64,000 nucleotides of DNA, from contig CAVFTR010000005.1 of NCBI GenBank assembly GCA_963625685.1, forward strand, positions 55,238 to 119,237. The letters run 5' to 3'. Within the stretch, counting starts at the first letter, position 1. Each line of letters starts with the position of its first letter. A program made the translations under genes and the position numbers. Positions 10,954 to 21,295 of the stretch are shown here, in pieces. Source of the stretch: F23-B02 sp963625685. GTDB lineage: Bacteria > Bacillota > Clostridia > Oscillospirales > Oscillospiraceae. The notes beneath the pieces were generated by a model. That model did not search any database, was not told the DNA's origin, and saw only the letters and a program-made list of their open reading frames with translations.

Positions 10954-10992
10954 AGGTGACACCTTCCCCTCACGCTGCGCTAGGGGAAGGCA
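10935..10992 (-). repeat. Type A composite palindromic repeat, inverted, right flank of DUF559 gene
   Basis: Reads on the minus strand as TGCCTTCCCC ... GGGGAAGGTGTC, a small hairpin (ACCTTTAGGT), then GACGGATGAGGTG. It has the same module order as the left copy at 10481-10529 but opposite orientation, so the two frame the DUF559 gene as imperfect terminal inverted repeats. The DUF559 stop codon is inside it. Confidence 0.82.
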
Positions 10993-11021
10993 CCGCGCCC
11001 GACGACCCCGCCCCATGCCCC

Positions 11022-11041
11022 TGCCTTCCCCTTTCGAGGAA
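11022..11041 (+). repeat. Partial type A palindromic repeat (first hairpin only)
   Basis: TGCCTTCCCCTTTCGAGGAA, followed after 8 nt by a full copy, mirroring the arrangement at 10450-10529. Confidence 0.7.
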
Positions 11042-11049
11042 CGCTCCCT

Positions 11050-11097
11050 TGCCTTCCCCTTGAGGGGAAGGTGTCGGCGAAGCCGACGGATGAGGTG
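11050..11097 (+). repeat. Type A composite palindromic repeat, tandem copy 1
   Basis: TGCCTTCCCC-TTGA-GGGGAAGG, then TGTCGGC-GAA-GCCGAC, then GGATGAGGTG; 48 bp. First of three direct copies at a 64-65 bp period, separated by an ACTCAGGCCC-type spacer. Confidence 0.88.
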
Positions 11098-11114
11098 AAA
11101 AAACTCAGGCCCCT

Positions 11115-11162
11115 TGCCTTCCCCTTGAGGGGAAGGTGTCGGCGAAGCCGACGGATGAGGTG
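11115..11162 (+). repeat. Type A composite palindromic repeat, tandem copy 2
   Basis: Identical in the 48-bp core to tandem copy 1. Confidence 0.88.
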
Positions 11163-11178
11163 ACAAAACTCAGGCCCT

Positions 11179-11226
11179 TGCCTTCCCCTTGAGGGGAAGG
11201 TGTCGGCGGAGCCGACGGATGAGGTG
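11179..11226 (+). repeat. Type A composite palindromic repeat, tandem copy 3
   Basis: Differs from tandem copies 1 and 2 by one base in the second loop (GGA for GAA). It ends in GAGGTGACACGGATGAGGTT, a partly duplicated tail. Confidence 0.88.
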
Positions 11227-11289
11227 ACACGGATGAGGTTGCCCCCCTCATTGCAACCAAAATGTCACCAAAAAAATATACAAAAACGC

Positions 11290-11318
11290 TTGAAACCTGC
11301 CGTAGCGTATGCTATAAT
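11290..11318 (+). promoter_or_regulatory. Strong sigma-A promoter of the SLH protein gene
   Basis: TTGAAA, 17-nt spacer, TATAAT with an extended -10 TG (ATGCTATAAT). The predicted 5' leader is about 90 nt. The near-consensus fits a highly expressed surface protein. Confidence 0.85.
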
Positions 11319-11414
11319 CAAGAAAAATATGTTTGGTGCGTGGAAACGAGCGCAGCAAGCGTATTTAAAAAACTTTTTCAACCCAATATCTTAAACGGAG
11401 GTAAACAAGAGAAA

Positions 11415-14144
11415 ATGAAAAAGAGACTGTTGAGCATGCTGATGGCTGTTCTCATGATCGCATCTCTGGTACCTGCTACCGCTCTGGCAGCAAATACCGG
11501 TCATGATCATCATGATGTACTGACCGTCAACATCACTAAGACTGCGAACCACCCCGGCGTGGTTTACCAGTACTGCAACACCTGCGCAACGGACGGTGAC
11601 AGGGCCACCGATCCCGTTATCAAGTCCTGTGTGGTAACTCCGTTCGCAGTTGCAAAGGACATCTGCGATGTTCACAAGAGCACCACGAGCGAGGTCCTTC
11701 AGAAGGGCACCTGCGATCAGCCTGAGATCACCCTTACCTACTGCACCAAGTGCGGCACCGGTATCGATGTTAACGGCAAGGCAAACAACAAGGACGCCAT
11801 CACTGTCGATGCCAGCATGGTAGGCAAGCACCTGTACACCAAGTTTGAGGTGACCAAGGCTCCCACCTGCACTAACTACGGCTGGGGCTACACCACCTGC
11901 GACAAGTGCGGCGAGCCCGAGTTCGTCTACGGCGGCGGCAACGTAAAAATGGGGAAAGACAATCTGCTTCCCACTGCACTGTACTACCTCTATGTAAATG
12001 ATGAGGCTGCGAAGTCCATCAAGACCACTACCGCTGAAGAGGTTGCTGCAAAGTTCAATCCCACCAATCCGCGTCACGCTAACAACAGCAAGCTGACCAT
12101 CGCTGCCAAGGACGTGTACACCGAGCAGTGGGTCGAAGTTAAAAACAGCGACGGCGGTACCGTCGGCAGAGTCGCGAGCGTTCTGACCTACGCTGCTTCC
12201 GTTGAGCCGACTCATGCTCAGACTGTCAACGGCTACGCCGTTGTACAGACTAACGGCGACGTCGACAAAAAGACCGTGGCTGACCCCAAGCAGACCAACT
12301 ACCTCGATCCCAAGGTGACCGGCAAGGGCCTGGTCGGCGACGTCTACTGCCCCGACTGCGGTGAGATCATAACTAAGCGCAGCAGCACCGACGATGACGC
12401 ACAGTCCCTGAATAAAGCCCACAAGATGCGCCTCGACGACGCCGGATACTATCCGTACGTTGACGCACAGGGCAACAAGATCGACGGCGTTACCGATACC
12501 TGGTACTGCACGGTCTGCAAGAAGCCCTTCGGCGGCGAGACCATCCCCTACGCAAGCTTCTTCAAGACCGAATGGTCTTCCTGGGCCGAGTGGAACAACT
12601 TCCGCGATATGCTTAAAGACTCCGGCGCGACCGACGCTACTTACGCAGCTGGAAACGAAAAAGAAACTTACGGCTACGCTCTTGGCGAAGAGATCACCAT
12701 CGGCGCAAAGGCAGCGACCTGCCAGGCCAAGGGCTTCAGCGGCGAGGTTTATAAGGTTGTAAACGGCACAAGAAAAGACGGTACAAAGGGCCTGGTGTGG
12801 CAGCAGATCGACGCTGGCCACGAGACCTCCGCGATCGCTCACACCTGGAAAGCCGTCGAGTCCAAGGACGCGACCTGCACCAGCGCTGGCTGGACCTGCT
12901 ATAACTACTACATCTGCACCAACGTGGTTGACTACAAAGACGGCCACGCGGTTTACTGCGATGCATACAAGGGCACTGTGACCAGGAGCTACGCGAAAGT
13001 AAATCAGGAAAAGGTTATCAAGAACGTCGTTGACGCGACCTGCGAGCACGAGGGCATTGCCGTTAACGTTTGCAAGGACTGCGGCAACCTGTACAATGTA
13101 AAAAATCCGGACAAGCTGCTCAACGAAAATTGGGTTAAGAACAACGTGACCGAGATCGAAAAGGCTCCCCACAAGGCTGGCGAGCTCCAGAATGTCAAGG
13201 AAGCCACCTGCACTGAGCTCGGCTACACCGGCGACACCTACTGCAAGTGGTGCAACATCCAGCTCAGCACGGGCAAAGAGATCCCCATGAAGGATCACAC
13301 TTCCGAGGAAGTAGAGGCAGTTCCCGCGACCTGCACCGAGGACGGCACCACCGCCGGCACCAAGTGCTCCGTCTGCGGCACCACCCTCAGCGGAATTGAA
13401 AAGGATCCTGCCAAGGGCCACACTTACGTAAAGCAGGACGACGCTGTTGCAGCTACCTGCACCGAGGCCGGCAAGGAAGCCAGCGAGAAGTGCTCCGCAT
13501 GCGACGACGTTAAGGAAGGCGCAGTCATCCCCGCAGCCGGCCACAAGTTCGTGAACGGCGTCTGCACCGAGTGCAACGCAAAGGAAGAGGGCTACAACCC
13601 GTTCTCCGACCTCAAGGAGACCGATTCCTTCTACAAAGATATCCTCTGGGCATGGCAGAACAACATCGTTGACGGCTTCAAGGATGACGGCGTAGTTACC
13701 TTCCAGGCGACCGGCAAGCTCACCCGCGCACAGGTCGTTCAGATGCTGTGGAACGCCAACGGCAAGCCCGAGGCAGCAAAGGCTGCAAGCTTCTCCGATG
13801 TTAAAGAAGATGCATGGTATGCAAAGGCAGTTGCATGGGCAGTCGAGGCCGGTGTCGTAGACGGCATGGGCGACGGCACCTTCGCACCTGACGCAGAGTG
13901 CACCCGCGCTCAGTTCGTCAAGCTGCTGTGGGCCATCAACGGCAGCCCCAAGGCAGCGGCAGCTGACTTCTCCGACGTTGACGCAAATGCATGGTATGCA
14001 GCAGCAGTTGCATGGGCAGCAGAGACCAAGGTCACCCTCGGTGACGGCGCTGGCCACTTCCTGCCCGACGATGGCTGCACCCGCGGCGAAGCAGCAGCAT
14101 TCCTGCACCGCGCTCCCTCTCTGGTTGTTAAGACCGCAGAGTAA
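11415..14144 (+). CDS. Secreted SLH-anchored protein with multiple CxxC repeats
   Basis: 909 residues from ATG 11415, set by GGAGG about 13 nt upstream and the signal peptide that follows (MKKRLLSMLMAVLMIASLVP, cleavage near ALAA). The frame is open further upstream, but that would put the signal peptide internally. The middle carries ten CxxC pairs (YCTKCG, TCDKCG, YCPDCG, YCTVCK, VCKDCG, KCSVCG and others), mostly preceded by an A-x-C-T or GH motif: a degenerate small-domain repeat seen in secreted gut Firmicutes proteins, function unknown. The C-terminus has three SLH domains (about 727-785, 794-850, 851-905), each opening with FSD, for binding cell-wall polymer. GCA/GCT-rich codon use, similar to the ribosomal genes, suggests high expression. 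Confidence 0.88.
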   Translation: MKKRLLSMLMAVLMIASLVPATALAANTGHDHHDVLTVNITKTANHPGVVYQYCNTCATDGDRATDPVIKSCVVTPFAVAKDICDVHKSTTSEVLQKGTCDQPEITLTYCTKCGTGIDVNGKANNKDAITVDASMVGKHLYTKFEVTKAPTCTNYGWGYTTCDKCGEPEFVYGGGNVKMGKDNLLPTALYYLYVNDEAAKSIKTTTAEEVAAKFNPTNPRHANNSKLTIAAKDVYTEQWVEVKNSDGGTVGRVASVLTYAASVEPTHAQTVNGYAVVQTNGDVDKKTVADPKQTNYLDPKVTGKGLVGDVYCPDCGEIITKRSSTDDDAQSLNKAHKMRLDDAGYYPYVDAQGNKIDGVTDTWYCTVCKKPFGGETIPYASFFKTEWSSWAEWNNFRDMLKDSGATDATYAAGNEKETYGYALGEEITIGAKAATCQAKGFSGEVYKVVNGTRKDGTKGLVWQQIDAGHETSAIAHTWKAVESKDATCTSAGWTCYNYYICTNVVDYKDGHAVYCDAYKGTVTRSYAKVNQEKVIKNVVDATCEHEGIAVNVCKDCGNLYNVKNPDKLLNENWVKNNVTEIEKAPHKAGELQNVKEATCTELGYTGDTYCKWCNIQLSTGKEIPMKDHTSEEVEAVPATCTEDGTTAGTKCSVCGTTLSGIEKDPAKGHTYVKQDDAVAATCTEAGKEASEKCSACDDVKEGAVIPAAGHKFVNGVCTECNAKEEGYNPFSDLKETDSFYKDILWAWQNNIVDGFKDDGVVTFQATGKLTRAQVVQMLWNANGKPEAAKAASFSDVKEDAWYAKAVAWAVEAGVVDGMGDGTFAPDAECTRAQFVKLLWAINGSPKAAAADFSDVDANAWYAAAVAWAAETKVTLGDGAGHFLPDDGCTRGEAAAFLHRAPSLVVKTAE

Positions 14145-14235
14145 TTCAATAACCCGCAATTCTAACGAAGCTTAGAGCAAAATTATTATTAATTAGTCTC
14201 TTGTTATAACTATTCGTTATGTTGCATAAAAGCAG

Positions 14236-14272
14236 CGCCGCAGAGGTAACCCCTCTGCGGCGTTGTGATTTT
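14236..14272 (+). terminator. Intrinsic terminator of the SLH protein gene
   Basis: 11-bp stem CGCCGCAGAGG / CCTCTGCGGCG, followed by TTGTGATTTTT. Confidence 0.85.
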
Positions 14273-14274
14273 TC

Positions 14275-14324
14275 TGCCTTCCCCTTGAGGGGAAGGTGTC
14301 GGCCCTCGGCCGACGGATGAGGTG
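14275..14324 (+). repeat. Type A composite palindromic repeat
   Basis: Same first hairpin and GGATGAGGTG tail as the tandem copies; the second hairpin is extended (TCGGCC-CTC-GGCCGA). Compensatory change on both sides of the stem suggests selection for folding. Confidence 0.87.
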
Positions 14325-14418
14325 TTTTTTCAGCGGCGAACGGCCGCTGCGCCTATACGCATATTGCGTGGACCCGGTGTCGAGTGTGCGGAATAAACCG
14401 TGCGGCTGCCGCACCCCA

Positions 14419-14467
14419 TTGGCTCCCCTGCGTAAGGGGAGCTGTCGGCGCAGCCGACTGAGGGGTC
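14419..14467 (+). repeat. Type B composite palindromic repeat
   Basis: TTGGCTCCCCTGCGTAAGGGGAGC, then TGTCGGC-GCA-GCCGAC, then TGAGGGGTC. Same two-hairpin architecture and TGTCGG/CCGAC second stem as type A, but a different first stem and tail: a sister subfamily. Confidence 0.8.
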
Positions 14468-14562
14468 GCCGAAAACCGCCCTTGACAAAGCCGTGCCGGT
14501 CTACACTGAACACAGAAAGCGGCGCTGCCGGACAAACGGTTAGCTCCCAATGATTTTTCTAA

Positions 14563-14602
14563 AAAGAAATAACCGAAGCCCAGGCTATGCGGTCATTTCT
14601 TT
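14563..14602 (-). terminator. Minus-strand terminator of the DUF2156 gene
   Basis: AAAGAAAT-ACCG / CGGT-ATTTCTTT arms (one mismatch) around a small GCC/GGC stem, with a U-rich tail on the minus strand. Confidence 0.65.
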
Positions 14603-14610
14603 TATTTTAT

Positions 14611-15483
14611 CTATTTTATCTCGACCAGATACTTCCTGAGCATGTACTCGGGGAAATACGACAGCTTCGCCTGACGCAGGCCCGCGTCGCCGACGTCGTC
14701 CTCGCGGTTGATGAATTGTACGCCGCGTTTTTCCAGCTCTGTGCGCGCGAACAGGCAGTTTATCATCTGGAACGCGCCCTTGTACTCGCGCTTGGCCTTC
14801 TCGATGTGCACGATCAGCGTGTCGCCGGCCGTCTCGCCGATGCAGAACGCCGCGATATCGCCGCCGCACAGCAGCGCGTAGCCCGTGCAGCCGTAGGCCG
14901 CGAAATCGCGCAGCACCTCGCGCGTGTGGTCGTTTTCGTACATCGCAAGCTCGCTCAGGCCCGTGTCGGACCAGTCGTGCGCGCAGCACTCGGCGATGCA
15001 CGGGGCGTTTTTCGCCGTTATCGGCTCGAGGCGGCAGTCGGGGTAGAGCTTTTCAAACTGGTGGATGAGGTTGCGCTTTTTGCTGTACTTTTTTCCGGCC
15101 AGATACGCGAGGTCTGAGGACTTGTACATGTAGTCCGCGAGGTCCGGCTCCTCCTCGGCGCTCAGCTCGAACTGCGTCCGCAGCTCGCCCAGCGCCTCCT
15201 CCGGCACGAGGCTCAGGCGCAGTCCGCCGCCGGCCTCGGCGAGCAGCCTCCGCACCCTGTCGCACAGCTCTCCCTCGCCCAGCGGCAGCAAATAGTCGTA
15301 CTCGCCGCCGTGCCGCGAGCTTTCGCGCATGAACAGCACGCCGTCGGAAATGTTGTACTCGTACCCGAACCTGTCCGCCCACATGAAAACGCCCAGCACC
15401 GAGTAGTCGCATGATCGATACTGCCCGCGCAGGTACGGCCTGAGCGCGGCGACGTCGGACAGTGTAATTTTCTTGAAATCCAC
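14611..15483 (-). CDS. DUF2156 (phosphatidylglycerol lysyltransferase C-terminal-like) protein
   Basis: 290 residues with two GNAT-like folds as in the DUF2156 family: YRSCDYSVLGVFMWADRFGY near the N-terminus, KKRNLIHQFEK in the middle, and HIEKAKREYKGAFQMIN plus FINREDDVGDAGLRQAK at the end. It lacks the membrane part of MprF, so it is a soluble aminoacyltransferase-like protein of unknown acceptor. The start is a GTG at 15483 with AGAGG 8 nt upstream. Single-gene unit, divergent from secA. Confidence 0.85.
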   Translation of the reverse strand: MDFKKITLSDVAALRPYLRGQYRSCDYSVLGVFMWADRFGYEYNISDGVLFMRESSRHGGEYDYLLPLGEGELCDRVRRLLAEAGGGLRLSLVPEEALGELRTQFELSAEEEPDLADYMYKSSDLAYLAGKKYSKKRNLIHQFEKLYPDCRLEPITAKNAPCIAECCAHDWSDTGLSELAMYENDHTREVLRDFAAYGCTGYALLCGGDIAAFCIGETAGDTLIVHIEKAKREYKGAFQMINCLFARTELEKRGVQFINREDDVGDAGLRQAKLSYFPEYMLRKYLVEIK

Positions 15484-15540
15484 AGAGGATACCTCTTTTC
15501 ATATGATGCGGTCATTATAACAAATGGCCGCGGAAATAAC

Positions 15541-15608
15541 AAGACCTGCGCAATTGACGGTAAAATCTCGTGATTCGACGTAAAAAGCCGCGCCGCAGGT
15601 CTTTTTTT
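15541..15608 (+). other. Terminator-like hairpin in the secA upstream region
   Basis: AAGACCTGCG (15541-15550) and CGCAGGTCTT (15594-15603) pair perfectly over a 43-nt loop and are followed by T-run on the plus strand. No plus-strand gene lies upstream, so it may be an attenuator in a long secA leader or the end of a short RNA. A TTCACAA-N19-TTGTGAA dyad follows at 15610-15642. Confidence 0.4.
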
Positions 15609-15671
15609 ATTCACAATTATGTGTTAAAATCTAATTTGTGAAATTATCTTTACATATGAAAGGCGTTTATT

Positions 15672-18443
<2,772 letters not shown>

Positions 18444-18452
18444 GGAAGCATA

Positions 18453-19244
18453 ATGGCATTTACTGAAAACAGGCAGCTCGGCTGCGTATACATGCAGTCG
18501 GACAAAATAAGCGCGCGGCACATGTTCACGACGCGCATCGGCGGCGTGAGCGAGGGCGTATTCGCCTCGTGGAACCTCGGCGCCGGGCGGGGAGACGATG
18601 ATGCCGCCCTCCGTGAAAACTATAGCCTCGCAGGCCGGATACTCGGCTGCGGAGGCGGCGATTTCGTCGCCACAAAGCAGGTGCACGGCCGCACGGTGTA
18701 TCTCGCGACGGAGTCTGACCGCTATACCGTGGGCTCGGATGAGCGCATCGAATGTGACGGCCTCGTTACAAATCTCCGGGGCCTGCCGCTGATGATCTAT
18801 ATCGCCGACTGCGTGCCGGTGCTCATGCACGAGCCGGAGGCCGGGGTCATAGCCGCGGTACACTGCGGCTGGAAAAGCAGCGTTCAGGACATCCTCGGCG
18901 CGGCGGTCGAAAAAATGCGCGCTCTCGGAGCACGGCCGGAGAATATCCGCGCGGCGATAGGCGCGAGCATCGGCAAATGCTGCTTTGAGTGCGGCGACGA
19001 CGTGCCCGCGGCGGTCGGACGCTATCTCGGCGGCGACACGGCAGGACTTTTCGAGAAAAAGCCCAGCGGCAAAACGCACGTCGACCTTCGGGGCGCGAAC
19101 GCGCGCCGGCTTATACAGCTCGGGCTCAGGCAGGAGAATATCGACGTGTCGACCGAGTGTACGATGTGCCTTCCGCAGAAATACTGGTCGCACCGCGCCA
19201 CGAACGGCGTGCGCGGCAGCATGGCGGCGGCGATAGTGCTTTGA
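18453..19244 (+). CDS. pgeF: PgeF/YfiH-family multicopper-laccase-like protein (purine nucleoside phosphorylase)
   Basis: 263 residues of the former DUF152 family. Members act as zinc-dependent purine nucleoside phosphorylases/adenosine deaminases and as a peptidoglycan editing factor. The conserved zinc ligands are visible: His in TKQVHG, Cys in IADCVPVLM and His in AVHCGWKS. The motif TRIGGVSEG at the N-terminus and CTMCLP near the C-terminus are typical. It lies between secA and a lipoprotein gene with short gaps, so likely part of the same unit. Which family activity dominates cannot be judged. Confidence 0.9.
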   Translation: MAFTENRQLGCVYMQSDKISARHMFTTRIGGVSEGVFASWNLGAGRGDDDAALRENYSLAGRILGCGGGDFVATKQVHGRTVYLATESDRYTVGSDERIECDGLVTNLRGLPLMIYIADCVPVLMHEPEAGVIAAVHCGWKSSVQDILGAAVEKMRALGARPENIRAAIGASIGKCCFECGDDVPAAVGRYLGGDTAGLFEKKPSGKTHVDLRGANARRLIQLGLRQENIDVSTECTMCLPQKYWSHRATNGVRGSMAAAIVL

Positions 19245-19253
19245 GGTGAGCTG

Positions 19254-20867
19254 ATGTCAAATATAAAAAGAGCCCTCGCGCTCGTGCTCGCGCTGCTGAC
19301 GCTCCTTTCGCTTGCAGCCTGCGGCACGGCCGGCGAGGACAAGGATGATTATATAAAAGGCCAGAGCGCCGGCGTGGAGAAGACGGGACAGTCGGTCGCC
19401 GCAGACGACGTTTTCACGCTCAACTGCAACAAGAGCTACAGCATGAACCCGCTCATCGCGACCAATACGAACAATCAGCTCGTGTGCAGCTTCGTGTACG
19501 AGAATATCGTCGAGGTCGACAACAGCTTCGAGGTGCAGCCGAACGTCGTGAGCGAATGGTCGACAGAGGACGGCTCGCGCTGGACGCTCAAGGTCGCCTC
19601 GGGCCATACCTTCCATAACGGCGCCGCGCTCACCGCGACGGATGTGGCCTATACCATCCAGATCGCCATGAGCAACGAACGCTTCAGGGCACGCCTTTCC
19701 TGCGTTGCCGGCTGCTCGGCCTCCGACTCTGAGACGGTGGTGGTCAATCTCTCGAAGAAGAACATGCTGTTCCCGGCGCTGCTGAGCATACCCGTTATCC
19801 AGTACGGCACGGCGACGCAGACATATCCCGGCGGCTCGGGACCTTATCAGTACGCGTCCGACTACAACAGCCTGACCGTCTTTTCCAAGTACAAAAGCGC
19901 GGCGACGCTGCCGCTCAAGACGATATACCTCAAGGAGTATTCCGGCACGGAGGAGACGATCTCCGCCTTTGCCGACTCGCTTATCGATATCGTCATAAAC
20001 GACCCGAGCTCGACGACGAATATCGGCTACGGCAGCGCAAACGATATCCGCAGCTTCAATACGACCAACATGCATTACGTCGTTTTCAACGCCTACAGCA
20101 GCGATTTTCAGAACGATTTCCTGCGCTTTGCGATGAACTACGCCTTCGACCGGGACTATATCGTCGATCAGCTCGGCGGCTACGCCTCATCGGCGAACCT
20201 GCCGGTAAATCCGGCCAGCAGCCTGTATAACGAAAGCTATGCAAGGCAGTTCAACTACGGCCTCAACAAGGTCCAGCAGATGCTGACGAACGCCGGAATG
20301 AAGGATTACGACGGCGACGGCTTTCTTGAGATACAAAACGGCGAAACGCTCATCGAGATCGACCTGAACTTCCTCGTATACAGCGGCAGCACCGTCAAGG
20401 TAAACGCGGCGAAGAAATTCGCCGAGGATATGAAGAGCATCGGCCTTCAGGTGACGGTCAACAAGCAGGACTGGACAAGCTACAAGAAGCTGCTCGAGGC
20501 TGGCAACTACGATATGTGCTACTGCGAGGTCCGGCTCGGCGCCGACTTTGACCTCAGCAAGCTGCTCGGCACCGGCGCGTCGCTCAATTACGGCTGCTTC
20601 AGCGACAGTCAGCTCGACGAGCTCATATCCGCATATCTCGCCGCCGGCGACAGCGACAGGAAGACAGCCTGCGACAATATGTGCGCGTATATCGTCAACA
20701 AGGCCTACATAGTGCCGCTCATATTCGAGCGCCATCAGTTTATAAGCCACCGCGGAGTCATTGAAGGAGTCAAGGCAAACGAGAATAACCCCGCGTGCAG
20801 CATAGAAAACTGGACCGTTTCGATAGAAAACGTAGTAAAATCAGAGGATAAGACGACAGAAAACTGA
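19254..20867 (+). CDS. Oligopeptide/nickel-type ABC transporter substrate-binding lipoprotein
   Basis: 537 residues, SBP_bac_5 family. Lipoprotein signal peptide with lipobox LAAC (Cys at about residue 23), then a Gly/Ser/Glu-rich linker. The hallmark segment VVSEWSTEDGSRWTLKV and HNGAALTATDVAYT is followed by VFNAYSSDFQNDFLRFAMNY. No permease or ATPase gene is adjacent, so it must use components encoded elsewhere or act as an orphan binding protein. Substrate unknown. GAGGTGAG precedes the ATG by 3-4 nt. Confidence 0.88.
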   Translation: MSNIKRALALVLALLTLLSLAACGTAGEDKDDYIKGQSAGVEKTGQSVAADDVFTLNCNKSYSMNPLIATNTNNQLVCSFVYENIVEVDNSFEVQPNVVSEWSTEDGSRWTLKVASGHTFHNGAALTATDVAYTIQIAMSNERFRARLSCVAGCSASDSETVVVNLSKKNMLFPALLSIPVIQYGTATQTYPGGSGPYQYASDYNSLTVFSKYKSAATLPLKTIYLKEYSGTEETISAFADSLIDIVINDPSSTTNIGYGSANDIRSFNTTNMHYVVFNAYSSDFQNDFLRFAMNYAFDRDYIVDQLGGYASSANLPVNPASSLYNESYARQFNYGLNKVQQMLTNAGMKDYDGDGFLEIQNGETLIEIDLNFLVYSGSTVKVNAAKKFAEDMKSIGLQVTVNKQDWTSYKKLLEAGNYDMCYCEVRLGADFDLSKLLGTGASLNYGCFSDSQLDELISAYLAAGDSDRKTACDNMCAYIVNKAYIVPLIFERHQFISHRGVIEGVKANENNPACSIENWTVSIENVVKSEDKTTEN

Positions 20868-20894
20868 GAAGATCGAGAAATGGAGAGGTGTCTT

Positions 20895-21278
20895 ATGACA
20901 GATAAGGAGCTTTTGGCGATCGCGAGAGAGGCGTCCGGCAGAGCGTACGTTCCTTATTCCAAGTTCGCAGTCGGCGCGGCGCTCGAATGTCGCGGCGGAC
21001 GCGTGTTCACAGGCTGCAACGTGGAAAACGCCGCCCTCGGCGACACGATATGCGCCGAGCGCACGGCCTGCGTCAAGGCTGTCAGCGAGGGCTACAGGGA
21101 TTACGTGCGTCTTGCCATCTACGCGGAAAGTCAGGAATACTGCATGCCGTGCGGCTCGTGCCGCCAGTTTTTGTCGGAGTTTGACGACGGCGAGCTGGAG
21201 ATACTCTGCTGCCGGGCCGACGGAAGATACGTCAGCTACAGGCTCAGGCAGCTGCTGCCCCACACGTTCAATTACTGA
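20895..21278 (+). CDS. cdd: Cytidine deaminase
   Basis: Deaminates cytidine and deoxycytidine to uridine; pyrimidine salvage. 127 residues, the usual homotetrameric size. The zinc site is complete: GCNVENA, then CAERTA with the catalytic Glu, and MPCGSCRQ with two Cys. Start at ATG 20895, because GGAGAGG ends 6 nt upstream; the in-frame ATG at 20880 lies inside that Shine-Dalgarno. Together with pgeF upstream it gives a nucleoside-salvage flavour to this stretch. Confidence 0.95.
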   Translation: MTDKELLAIAREASGRAYVPYSKFAVGAALECRGGRVFTGCNVENAALGDTICAERTACVKAVSEGYRDYVRLAIYAESQEYCMPCGSCRQFLSEFDDGELEILCCRADGRYVSYRLRQLLPHTFNY

Positions 21279-21295
21279 GCGCGGAGCATAAGCCT

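Larger units (their letters stand above)
10954..11289. other. Non-coding repeat island between the DUF559 and SLH genes
   Basis: No gene seen. It holds the right inverted repeat, a partial repeat (11022-11041), three near-identical full repeats in tandem (11050-11226), and a leftover tail GGATGAGGTT at 11231-11240. The promoter of the SLH gene begins right after it. Confidence 0.8.
14145..14610. other. Non-coding region between SLH gene and DUF2156 gene
   Basis: No gene supported. Contains the SLH gene terminator (14236-14272), one type A repeat (14275-14324), a short GTGCGGC-T-GCCGCAC hairpin (14399-14413), one type B repeat (14419-14467), and the minus-strand terminator at 14563-14602. Confidence 0.8.

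Noticed and set aside
10446..11250. CRISPR array
   Set aside because: The repeats are 48-bp double palindromes with short near-identical spacers and inverted copies, and no cas genes are near; this is not a CRISPR layout.
11391..14159. 922-residue open frame antisense to the SLH protein gene
   Set aside because: No ribosome-binding site or known domain; it mirrors the biased codons of the plus-strand gene, which has a signal peptide, SLH domains, promoter and terminator.
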